Shown here: positions 1 through 5,056 of the stretch, one piece after another | Layout: each line of letters begins with the position of its first letter | Position numbering within the stretch: the first letter of the stretch is position 1 | From: Rhizobium favelukesii | GTDB taxonomy: Bacteria; Pseudomonadota; Alphaproteobacteria; Rhizobiales; Rhizobiaceae | DNA length: 5,058 nucleotides | NCBI RefSeq assembly: GCF_000577275.2 | Contig: NZ_CBYB010000018.1 | Span: 1 to 5,058 of the forward strand | Reading direction: 5' to 3' | The notes under the pieces: generated by a model | Databases searched by the model: none | What the model saw: the letters and a program-made list of their open reading frames with translations, nothing else | Told to the model about the DNA's origin: nothing | Program-made: the position numbers and the translations under genes

Positions 1-1
1 T

Positions 2-64
2 TATGTCTGGTCCTCGGTGGTCGCTTACAATCTCGCCCTCTTCGCCCGCCTCAGATCGAACTGA
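2..64 (+). CDS. C-terminal tail of a protein truncated by the window edge, possibly a transposase
   Basis: The frame is open from the left edge and gives about 20 residues (YVWSSVVAYNLALFARLRSN) before a TGA at 62-64. The hydrophobic stretch with an A-Y-N-L core and a basic end resembles the extreme C-terminus of several DDE transposase families, where an 'AYNL' helix close to the stop is common. That is a resemblance from memory over a very short stretch, so family assignment is not possible. If correct, the neighbouring acetyltransferase gene lies directly beside a mobile element. The alternative is the tail of an unrelated protein, or a chance open frame. Confidence 0.35.
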   Translation, partial: YVWSSVVAYNLALFARLRSN

Positions 65-260
65 CATCCCATGTCGCCAGCCAAAACCGGACCGGCGGAA
101 CGCCGGCAGTTCCCAATGCGCGCATTTCCACCAGAAATCCTGGCCGCCGCAATTAGCACCCATGAGCCACACCGCATGGCTTCAAAGCGGCCACCAAGCG
201 GAACCCAAACGCGCTGCAAGCACAAGAAAACCAGCCGTTTATGGACGGAAACTAGCTATT

Positions 261-265
261 AAGGA
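261..265 (+). promoter_or_regulatory. Ribosome binding site of the acetyltransferase gene
   Basis: AAGGA lies six bases before the ATG at 272. It is the clearest Shine-Dalgarno sequence near the start of this frame and supports 272 as the true start. I see no clear -35/-10 promoter in the 200 bases upstream. Confidence 0.7.
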
Positions 266-271
266 CATCCC

Positions 272-1084
272 ATGGCATTCAATATTGCGATCTATCTGAA
301 TCGTATCGGCCTTGCTCGAGTGCCGACAACGGTCCACGGTCTTGTTGCCCTTCAGCAGGCTCAAATGCGCGCGATTCCCTTTGAAAACATCGATGTGCTG
401 TTGGGTGATATACCCAATCTGACTGAGAATTCGATCTGGGCCAAACTGATCAATGCCCGGCGGGGGGGGTATTGCTTCGAATTGAACAAGTTGTTTGGCT
501 TGGCGCTCGGAGCACTCGGTTTCACGATCCAGCCCATCCTGTGCAGAGTGCGTATGGGTGCTGCAGAGGGTGGTCCACGCACACACCAGGCATTCATCGT
601 AACCATCGAGGGCGTCGACTGGCTCGCGGACGCTGGCTTCGGTGGTCCAGCACCGATTGCACCGCTACGGATCGATACAGAGGAACTGCAAACACCTGGC
701 CGTGACGTGTTTCGCCTGCGAGTTGACTCCGCCAGCGGAGAACTCGTCGTTGAACGCAAGAACGGGAATGAATGGTTCGCTCTTTATGGTTTTGATCGAG
801 CCACCGCCCTGCCCTCAGATTTCGAGGGCGCCAACTTCATCTGCGCTCGCTGGGACCGTTCGCCGTTTCCATCCAGCCTCATGATGAGCGTGCTGACAGC
901 CGAAGGGCCTGCGAACTTGTTCAACAAGGATTTCAGCTTGATTCGGAACCAAACTGAGGAAACAGAAACACTCAAAACGAAGAGCGAACTCCAGCGAGTC
1001 TTGTCCGATGTTTTTCGGCTGCACCTTCCTCGGTCCACGATTGATTCGTTATGGGAAAAGCTTGGTTCGCGTGGACGGATATAG
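272..1084 (+). CDS. nat: Arylamine N-acetyltransferase
   Basis: A 270-residue cytoplasmic enzyme that moves an acetyl group from acetyl-CoA to arylamines, arylhydrazines or N-hydroxyarylamines by a ping-pong mechanism through an acyl-cysteine. The sequence shows the family triad in order: Cys68 in RRGGYCFELN, His105 in RTHQAF, and Asp120 in WLADAGFGG. Other family marks are IPFENIDVLLG near residues 35-45 and the AGFGG turn after the Asp. The length matches the usual bacterial size of about 270-280 residues, and no frame damage is visible. The ATG at 272 has a strong AAGGA at the right distance. No partner gene shares the operon: the upstream frame ends at 64, and about 450 bases of apparently non-coding DNA follow. 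Family assignment is very secure. The physiological substrate cannot be told from sequence; detoxification of plant or soil aromatic amines is an inference. Confidence 0.96.
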   Translation: MAFNIAIYLNRIGLARVPTTVHGLVALQQAQMRAIPFENIDVLLGDIPNLTENSIWAKLINARRGGYCFELNKLFGLALGALGFTIQPILCRVRMGAAEGGPRTHQAFIVTIEGVDWLADAGFGGPAPIAPLRIDTEELQTPGRDVFRLRVDSASGELVVERKNGNEWFALYGFDRATALPSDFEGANFICARWDRSPFPSSLMMSVLTAEGPANLFNKDFSLIRNQTEETETLKTKSELQRVLSDVFRLHLPRSTIDSLWEKLGSRGRI

Positions 1085-1090
1085 GAATGA

Positions 1091-1142
1091 AGGCCGTCAA
1101 GCTTGCACTGCGTCGTTTTTCAGCAGTCGGATCGGCCTTTTT
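1091..1142 (+). terminator. Possible intrinsic terminator after the acetyltransferase gene
   Basis: AGGCCG at 1091-1096 pairs with CGGCCT at 1133-1138, and the right arm runs into five T residues (1138-1142). Inside the 36-base loop, a second short stem (CTGC/GCAG) could form. The position, just after the stop codon at 1084, is right for a terminator. The large loop makes it an atypical one. Confidence 0.35.
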
Positions 1143-1528
1143 GCAGGCAACGTGTGTGGCATCACTCGAAGCCTCATACGTAAATGACCCTGCTCGCTTA
1201 AGACCGCTCACAGCCGTCAGCGGTGGCAGCCAATCGGCAGCTCTAACCAAGATCTCCGGATTGGAACGGTGAGCGTCGGCTACGGTGTCGCCACAAGCGA
1301 TCAAGCACACCGGTCCCAGCATCAGGCTGTGCTGCCGTGTCCACAGCGCGCTACTCAGCAATCATCTCAAATCAGCTGCTCATCGGCATGCCCAGCCTCC
1401 GCCAGTTGGGTGCTCGAATGGTTCAAGGGCGGCGGCCCGGCCATGAGCGTTGTGAGAGCTGGCTCGGGAAAACTGCACAGCCGGTATAAGTGGAATTTCT
1501 GCCTGACTTTGGCTTAAATGCCGGAAAC

Positions 1529-1533
1529 AGGAG
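1529..1533 (+). promoter_or_regulatory. Ribosome binding site of the IS OrfA remnant
   Basis: AGGAG five bases before ATG 1539. It decides between the ATG at 1518, which has no such signal, and the ATG at 1539, whose product begins MTRRPRRNHSPAF as expected for this transposase family. Confidence 0.6.
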
Positions 1534-1538
1534 ATAGC

Positions 1539-1921
1539 ATGACGAGACGACCGCGCCGGAACCACAGCCCGGCTTTCATCAGGGGCGGACAGACGCTGGT
1601 GGAATTATCCCGGCAGTTCGACGTGCACGCCAATCAGATCAAGCAGTGGAAAGACAAACTTCTTGAGGGGCGACCGGCGTTTTCGGTGATGAGGGCAAGG
1701 CGGAACCGGCGGAACCCACTGTCGATATCAAAACACTCCTTGCCAAGATTGGAGAATTGACGCTGGAGATTGATTTTTTATCCGGTGCGCTCGACCGCAG
1801 CATAATTGAGGCGGAAATCCACTTAGCGAAATGCCACGAACTGTTCAGACAAACCGAGCCAGCTCTGTTGACACCTTCGGGTGCCTGCGCTCTCGAGTGC
1901 TCGGATGCACATGATGGGTAA
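1539..1921 (+). pseudogene. IS3-family transposase OrfA remnant, deleted and frameshifted
   Basis: OrfA of IS3-family elements is the helix-turn-helix DNA-binding subunit that works with the OrfB integrase to move the element. The product starts MTRRPRRNHSPAF and continues GGQTLVELSRQFDVHANQIKQWKDKLLEG, the family's N-terminal helix-turn-helix region. From memory of intact relatives, about eight codons (a KAKVALAA-like stretch) are missing in frame after PAF. At 1667-1670 the sequence reads GAGGGGCGACC; restoring one G yields the expected ATGVFGDEGKAEPAEP continuation in the next frame, then DIKTLLAKIGELTLEIDFLSGAL, a leucine-zipper-like stretch. The shifted frame runs on to TAA 1919-1921, but residues after about 1800 no longer resemble OrfA. 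No OrfB follows, so this is a dead fragment, not a mobile element. The frameshift is in mid-OrfA, not at the usual programmed OrfA/OrfB site. Confidence 0.85.
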
Positions 1922-2057
1922 GATGGAGCGGCTTCATTAAGCGCTGCCGGCCGATTGAGTTCCGCATTGCCACGGAATCGGCGCCGTCATCCATTTTTCA
2001 CCCAGGGGGCCGCCCTCAGCTCTCGAAGCCACTTTCTCAACACAACCTTCAGCGCGT

Positions 2058-2073
2058 TGTCGGACATACGACA
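2058..2073 (+). promoter_or_regulatory. Candidate NifA upstream activator sequence (TGT-N10-ACA)
   Basis: TGT at 2058-2060 and ACA at 2071-2073 are separated by exactly ten bases, the consensus half-sites bound by NifA. The centre lies about 79 bases before the start point predicted from the -24/-12 element at 2118-2133, within the usual upstream range for NifA sites. The motif alone is expected about once per window this size by chance, so the support comes from its pairing with the sigma-54 element. I found no clear IHF site between the two. Confidence 0.7.
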
Positions 2074-2083
2074 TAGTGATGTC
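2070..2083. repeat. Inverted repeat GACAT-N4-ATGTC overlapping the candidate NifA site
   Basis: GACAT (2070-2074) and ATGTC (2079-2083) form a perfect 5-base inverted repeat with a 4-base spacer. It overlaps the right half of the TGT-N10-ACA motif by four bases (2070-2073). It could be a second protein-binding site or chance; nothing else in the window repeats it that I noticed. Confidence 0.3.
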
Positions 2084-2117
2084 TGCACAACTTGTTGTTC
2101 TAACGCGGCTTTTCTGT

Positions 2118-2133
2118 TGGCTCGCTACTTGCT
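2118..2133 (+). promoter_or_regulatory. Sigma-54 (RpoN) -24/-12 promoter
   Basis: The sequence TGGCTCGCTACTTGCT matches TGGCACG-N4-TTGCW at 11 of 12 defined positions, the only mismatch being T for A at position five. The essential GG (2119-2120) and GC (2131-2132) are exactly ten bases apart. Counting from these elements puts the start of transcription near base 2144, giving a leader of about 27 bases with AGGAGA just before the ATG at 2171. Sigma-54 promoters need an activator; the TGT-N10-ACA motif upstream points to NifA, hence control by nitrogen fixation and low oxygen. Confidence 0.82.
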
Positions 2134-2160
2134 TCCTCGCTCCAAGTGCATTTCGGAACC

Positions 2161-2166
2161 AGGAGA
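2161..2166 (+). promoter_or_regulatory. Ribosome binding site fixing the start at 2171
   Basis: AGGAGA lies four bases before ATG 2171. The frame is open back to an ATG at 1955, but that start would put the promoter elements inside the gene and has no comparable signal, so 2171 is chosen. Confidence 0.75.
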
Positions 2167-2170
2167 AACG

Positions 2171-2863
2171 ATGGGAATAACTACAGAAAGTGCCAATGCC
2201 CCATTGAAATTTGCCTCAGTTCCAAGATGTCGACCCACTGCCAGCGCTACTTCCTCACACGGGTGGACTCCGTTGGATTCGCTCTTCGGCAACCCGAACT
2301 GCGGGGAAGGCCAGGTGCTCCATATGAAGGTCCACTGGGAGCTCACCGACCAGGAAAGGCTGGGGCGGTCTTGGTCGCCTCAGCCGCAGTTGACGGGAGG
2401 ACCGCTACGGCTCCGTTGGGGCGCGGACAAGATAAACGAAGTCCATGCGGCTGGTCGCTATGGTTCGCCAGAATCGTTGGACTCACATGAAGTGATCAAA
2501 GTTCCGAACTGCCTACGGTCGGTGTCCCCATTGACTAGCGAACACGAGCTTGAGAGATACGAAAGCTACGAACAGATGGATCGCGTCATCGGCAGCCGCG
2601 TCGAGCTGACGTTCGTTCCCATGCAAAGCGCAGTCGATTGCCCGAGCCATGGAGCTCGCCGGTTGCATGCAAGCGCTGGCATACATCCACACCAGCATGA
2701 CGGGAAGTACCCTCCAACAGACATGAACCACTCAAACGTCCTGCGAGCCCAAGGATTTCTCGAAGCTGGAGTTCCCGACCCGCTGGTCATGCGCGCGTGG
2801 CGCGAAGGGCGCATGGAGCTGCCTACATCAGCGAACTATGCATCGCCGCGTGGTGACGCATGA
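2171..2863 (+). CDS. Unrecognised 230-residue protein, first gene of the sigma-54 operon
   Basis: I do not recognise this protein. It starts MGITTESANAPLKF, is hydrophilic, and shows no signal peptide or membrane segment. Visible features are an acidic, Tyr-rich stretch with EHELERYESYEQMDRVIG around residues 132-149, a His-rich part (HASAGIHPHQHDGKYPPTD) around residues 173-191, and a C-terminal part (GFLEAGVPDPLVMRAWREG) that looks like a compact helical region. Support that it is a real gene comes from context: a sigma-54 promoter and AGGAGA sit at the right distances, the frame is open for 230 codons, and the stop overlaps the next ATG as ATGA, typical of translational coupling. It may therefore act with the QueD-type enzyme. 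The His-rich part could bind metal, but that is speculation. Because neighbouring frames are broken, an undetected frameshift inside this gene is also possible. Confidence 0.7.
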   Translation: MGITTESANAPLKFASVPRCRPTASATSSHGWTPLDSLFGNPNCGEGQVLHMKVHWELTDQERLGRSWSPQPQLTGGPLRLRWGADKINEVHAAGRYGSPESLDSHEVIKVPNCLRSVSPLTSEHELERYESYEQMDRVIGSRVELTFVPMQSAVDCPSHGARRLHASAGIHPHQHDGKYPPTDMNHSNVLRAQGFLEAGVPDPLVMRAWREGRMELPTSANYASPRGDA

Positions 2864-3313
2864 GCTGGCAGGCGAAGCGCTACCACGATATCAGTTGCGG
2901 ACACCGCGTTGTTGGGCACGAAGGCAAGTGCAGGCATCTGCACGGGCATAACTACCGTGTGCATTTCAGCTGCCGAGCTCGACAATGTGGGGCGCGTCAT
3001 CGACTTCAGCGACATGAAGAGCAAGCTCTGTATGTGGCTGGAAGAGAATTGGGATCATAAGATGCTCATGTGGGAGCGTGACCCGGTTGCCAATGCGTTG
3101 ATCGACGGCATAATCAAAACCGGTGACGGGACGACGATCGGTGATGGCATCGTGCTGGTCCCGTTCAATCCGACTGCTGAAAACATCGCGCAGCATCTTG
3201 TGCTCGTGGTGGGTCCGCAGCAGCTCAAAGGCACAGGAATCAAGCTGGTACGTTGCGAAGTCGAAGAAACGCGCAAGTGCTCCGCCGTGTACGCCCTGCA
3301 GCCTCAAAAGTGA
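2860..3313 (+). pseudogene. queD: QueD / 6-pyruvoyl-tetrahydropterin-synthase-family enzyme, reading frame broken
   Basis: Members of this family convert 7,8-dihydroneopterin triphosphate to 6-carboxy-tetrahydropterin (QueD, queuosine and deazapurine pathway) or to 6-pyruvoyl-tetrahydropterin. The first frame from ATG 2860 gives zinc-binding His15, His28 and His30 and catalytic Cys24 in GHEGKCRHLHGHNYRVHF. From about 2969 the homology moves to the next frame: AAELDNVGRVIDFSDMK, then WDHKML with the catalytic His, NPTAEN, and VEETRKCSAVY with the catalytic Glu, to a TGA at 3311-3313. The jump needs one extra base or a loss of two or five bases around 2968-2974. The joined product is about 152 residues, a normal length. 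All key residues are intact, so damage is recent, a sequence error, or recoding; no obvious slippery site is visible. Uninterrupted, frame one ends at 3060 after 66 residues. Overlap with the preceding gene implies one operon. QueD versus other pterin roles is not decided by sequence. Confidence 0.88.
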
Positions 3314-3440
3314 GATTTCGGGTAGATGGAGAGGTAATGATCAATAGCAAAACTCTCGTTGAGCGAGTTCAACTCCCTGGCAGCGAAGTTGGCTGCAGAA
3401 CTAAACCGGGTCTACGAATCACCAACGCCTCTATCGAGGC

Positions 3441-3466
3441 CCTTGCGACAGCACCTTGCGACAGCA
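3441..3466 (+). repeat. Perfect tandem duplication of 13 bases
   Basis: CCTTGCGACAGCA occurs twice head to tail, at 3441-3453 and 3454-3466, with no mismatch. Thirteen is not a multiple of three, so the duplication changes the reading frame of the small gene it lies in. It looks like a replication-slippage product. Confidence 0.9.
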
Positions 3467-3470
3467 AGGT
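3453..3470. terminator. Hairpin between converging genes
   Basis: ACCTTG (3453-3458) and CAAGGT (3465-3470) form a perfect 6-base stem with a 6-base loop. It lies between the queD operon and the converging luxR gene, where a terminator for either strand would be expected. No T run follows on either strand, so a role as an intrinsic terminator is weak, and the stem arises partly from the tandem repeat. Confidence 0.25.
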
Positions 3471-3499
3471 AGTGGGAATAAGACCCAAATCTGATTGAT

Positions 3500-4342
3500 C
3501 TACGGTTCGATAATACCGAGCCGCGCAGCTTTCAGAGCGGCAACTGTTCTGCTGCCAGTTTCCAATTTCCGCATTACATTCTTAACATGAAAATCGACTG
3601 TATTTGGAGAAATACCAATTATATTCCCGATACTCCAAGACGACTTTCCTTTTGCCACCCACAGAATACATTCTTTTTCTCTGGCAGAGAGCCTAGGAAA
3701 GTGGTCCCCACTCAATTCTAGGCATCCGATTACCTTGATGTGATAGTAAAACGCGGCTAGTTGCAAGTAAGAGATTGCGCTATTTCCTAGATCGCATCTT
3801 TCAGTTCGAGCAAAGCTCATGGTCGAGAAATTGCCCCAAGGCCCATGTAGTGGAATGGTAACTCCCGACCTCAGCCCGAACTGTGCCGCCTCGTCGAAGA
3901 CGCGCAGTTCGCTGTCAGTTGTGCTTGGCTCTGTGTAGACTTCACTCCACCGAAAAGCGGCCGAGTGAAACCGGCTCGTCTTTACGCTGGGATCGATCTT
4001 GTCATAGCCCTTTTTGACACAGTACTCTTGCCACTCGAGTGGGTAATTCGATGCTACCCGCCGTTTGCCTCCGTTCTGCCTGTGTGGATCCTGTAATTGC
4101 GCTGGAGGACCATACGCAATCCAACGGCAATCGAAGTTGCGGGCAAAAACGGATATTCTGTCAAACAGCTGTTCAATGCAAATAGCTCGATTGAGCTGGC
4201 TGAGAAACATGTCAAACGCGAGGGCAATCTCTTCATCAGTCGTCACCTCGCGATTGCTTGCTCCATCAAGCGAAAACTGATTGGACATTCTGTCATCGCC
4301 CCTAGGCGTTGAATTCACGACTGAGATAGTGCGATACTCCAT
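3500..4342 (-). CDS. LuxR-family autoinducer-binding transcription regulator (TraR-like, no luxI in view)
   Basis: A 280-residue cytoplasmic regulator with an N-terminal acyl-homoserine-lactone-binding domain (roughly residues 45-205) and a C-terminal LuxR helix-turn-helix (about 217-280: LSAREKECILWVAKGKSS..., then ISPNTVDFHVKNVMRKL). Aligned by eye to TraR with a constant offset of 47 and no gaps, Trp104, Asp117, Trp132 and Gly160 match Trp57, Asp70, Trp85 and Gly113. Tyr100 matches Tyr53 and Ser176 stands at Thr129. Cys108 replaces Tyr61, a ligand-pocket residue. FGLRSGVTIPL is very close to TraR. The ATG at 4342 has GAGGTGA upstream; a second ATG at 4288 (MSNQFSLDG) has AGGGG at about ten bases, so a 262-residue form is possible and closer to usual length. 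No luxI-type synthase is visible, though one may lie outside. It converges on the queD operon. AHL binding is likely but not certain. Confidence 0.93.
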   Translation of the reverse strand: MEYRTISVVNSTPRGDDRMSNQFSLDGASNREVTTDEEIALAFDMFLSQLNRAICIEQLFDRISVFARNFDCRWIAYGPPAQLQDPHRQNGGKRRVASNYPLEWQEYCVKKGYDKIDPSVKTSRFHSAAFRWSEVYTEPSTTDSELRVFDEAAQFGLRSGVTIPLHGPWGNFSTMSFARTERCDLGNSAISYLQLAAFYYHIKVIGCLELSGDHFPRLSAREKECILWVAKGKSSWSIGNIIGISPNTVDFHVKNVMRKLETGSRTVAALKAARLGIIEP

Positions 4343-4346
4343 GGAA

Positions 4347-4353
4347 TCACCTC
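4347..4353 (-). promoter_or_regulatory. Ribosome binding site of the luxR-type gene
   Basis: Read on the minus strand, GAGGTGA precedes ATG 4342 by four bases. It is stronger and better placed than the AGGGG before the internal ATG at 4288, and is why the longer start is preferred. Confidence 0.65.
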
Positions 4354-4413
4354 GATGGGTCGTTTATCGACGCGCAGAGTTGCTTGCTGCAGAGTGGCCC
4401 GTCACTTCGAATA

Positions 4414-4437
4414 TAGGCTTTCGAGCTAATGAGCCTA
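4414..4437. repeat. Inverted repeat TAGGCT-N12-AGCCTA upstream of luxR
   Basis: A perfect 6-base inverted repeat with a 12-base spacer, centred about 83 bases upstream of the luxR start. The overall span of 24 bases would suit a dimeric regulator, but it does not match the known lux/tra box pattern of about 18-20 bases. The role is unknown and it may be chance. Confidence 0.3.
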
Positions 4438-4581
4438 AGCCATGGGACCTTTGTTTTCCGCCATCACTTGGCGAACAATTCAGTGCTGTTTGGCAGCACC
4501 TGCGCTGTACACCGAGGACGTTTCAAAATTCATGCCAACTAGATTTAGGAGCGCCGAGAACGAAATTTCGAGTATAATTCA

Positions 4582-4848
4582 GTGGCGAGAGACGCCATCG
4601 CCAGGCGGCAGCTCGCGCACCGCTGTGTCGCGTTTCTGACACCCTGTTTGTGGGATGATATCTGGCGGCGCATTAGTCATGGCAAGGCCAATCGGAATAA
4701 TGGACCCAAAAGGGTTGCATCGCCTTTCATGGACGCGGCCATCGTCGGGCACGCCGCCAACGCCTTTCGCCGCGTGACATCAAGAGCGGCACAGGTCGAT
4801 GCTAATCTTCGAAACAAACAAGGGGCAGAAGAAGCAGAAATACGATGA
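4582..4848 (+). CDS. Weak hypothetical open frame, 88 codons, GTG start
   Basis: The frame starts at a GTG and encodes an Arg- and Ala-rich product ending VDANLRNKQGAEEAEIR. There is no convincing ribosome binding site and no motif I recognise. A TATAAT at 4573-4578 lies immediately before the start, but it has no good -35 partner and is too close for a normal leader. Its stop overlaps the ATG at 4845. This is listed only because it is the longest plus-strand frame in the right-hand 700 bases; it may not be a gene. Confidence 0.2.
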   Translation: MARDAIARRQLAHRCVAFLTPCLWDDIWRRISHGKANRNNGPKRVASPFMDAAIVGHAANAFRRVTSRAAQVDANLRNKQGAEEAEIR

Positions 4849-5056
4849 TGTTAACTGCTGGTGCAGGGCCTTTCGGCTTGAGTTTGCTAATGCACCAACC
4901 TGAAGTTTCAATTGATATTCCTTGGAATGGCCCCTGCGGAATTTCGTTCGTTTGGCAAAGCTCTAAGATGTGGGCTGCACAGCGATTCCATCTTCCCGCT
5001 AAGTTGGTGCCCAGGGGCGTCTTGCTCCGCTCCTGGAGTTCAACGCGGCCCCAACC
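4802..5056 (-). CDS. Weak open frame running in from the right edge (84 codons)
   Basis: On the minus strand an open frame enters from the right edge and ends at TAG 4804-4802. It reads GWGRVELQERSKTPLGTNLA, later ISIETSGWCISKLKPKGPAP, and ends in a hydrophobic stretch (VNIIVFLLLLPLVCFED). A competing plus-strand frame begins with ATG 4845 and is open to the right edge (MMLTAGAGPFGLSLLMHQPE...). Neither has a recognisable domain. The minus frame has somewhat more gene-like codon choice by eye. I cannot say which, if either, is coding. Confidence 0.2.
   Translation of the reverse strand, partial: GWGRVELQERSKTPLGTNLAGRWNRCAAHILELCQTNEIPQGPFQGISIETSGWCISKLKPKGPAPAVNIIVFLLLLPLVCFED

Larger units (their letters stand above)
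1085..1538. other. Intergenic stretch without a convincing gene
   Basis: About 450 bases between the acetyltransferase and the IS remnant. Short open frames exist on both strands (for example 1051-1272 + and 972-1361 -), but none has a good ribosome binding site, a recognisable motif or conserved-looking composition. A small inverted repeat, ACCGCT (1203-1208) with AGCGGT (1219-1224), lacks a T run and has no assigned role. The left end of the insertion sequence probably falls somewhere before 1539, but I could not identify a terminal inverted repeat. Confidence 0.5.
3337..3498 (+). pseudogene. Small downstream frame, 53 codons, possibly frameshifted
   Basis: ATG 3337 follows GGAGAGG and begins 23 bases after the queD stop, so it could be a third gene of the operon. 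The plain frame gives 53 residues (MINSKTLVERVQLPGSEVG...) with no recognisable features. Removing one A from the AAAA at 3349-3352 instead gives MINSKLSLSEFNSLAAKLAA and then ELNRVYESPTPLSRPLRQHL, ending at TAG 3470-3472, about 44 residues. That version has an amphipathic, helix-like pattern and looks far more like protein. A 13-base tandem duplication at 3441-3466 further shifts the frame near its end. I cannot name the product. The choice between an intact small gene, a decayed one and a base error is open. Confidence 0.4.

Noticed and set aside
63..274. Eleven-base direct repeat GACATCCCATG at 63-73 and 264-274
   Set aside because: A few repeats of 11 bases are expected by chance in a window of this size, and the second copy is just the nat leader and start.
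3..299. A 98-codon plus-strand open frame overlapping the nat start
   Set aside because: It overlaps the nat start, lacks a ribosome site and has a low-complexity, non-protein-like composition.
972..1361. A 129-codon minus-strand open frame across the end of nat and the intergenic region
   Set aside because: It runs antisense to the end of an intact gene and shows no motif or ribosome site that I can support.
1955..2170. Upstream extension of the 230-residue gene to an ATG at 1955
   Set aside because: It would place the sigma-54 promoter inside the gene; the ATG at 2171 has a strong ribosome site and the right leader distance.
3378..3393. Second -24/-12-like sequence TGGCAGCGAAGTTGGC
   Set aside because: The essential GC at the -12 position is GG at the required spacing, and it lies within a small coding frame.
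4393..4406. AGTG-N6-CACT as a lux box
   Set aside because: It is shorter than the usual 18-20-base lux or tra box and lacks the expected outer half-site bases.
4573..4578. TATAAT as a sigma-70 -10 box
   Set aside because: No acceptable -35 element at 16-18 bases upstream and no convincing gene follows.
4862..5012. Partial inverted matches (GCAGGGCC/GGCCCCTGC and GCACCAAC/GTTGGTGC) as IS ends
   Set aside because: They are imperfect or short, irregularly spaced, and no transposase frame or target duplication goes with them.
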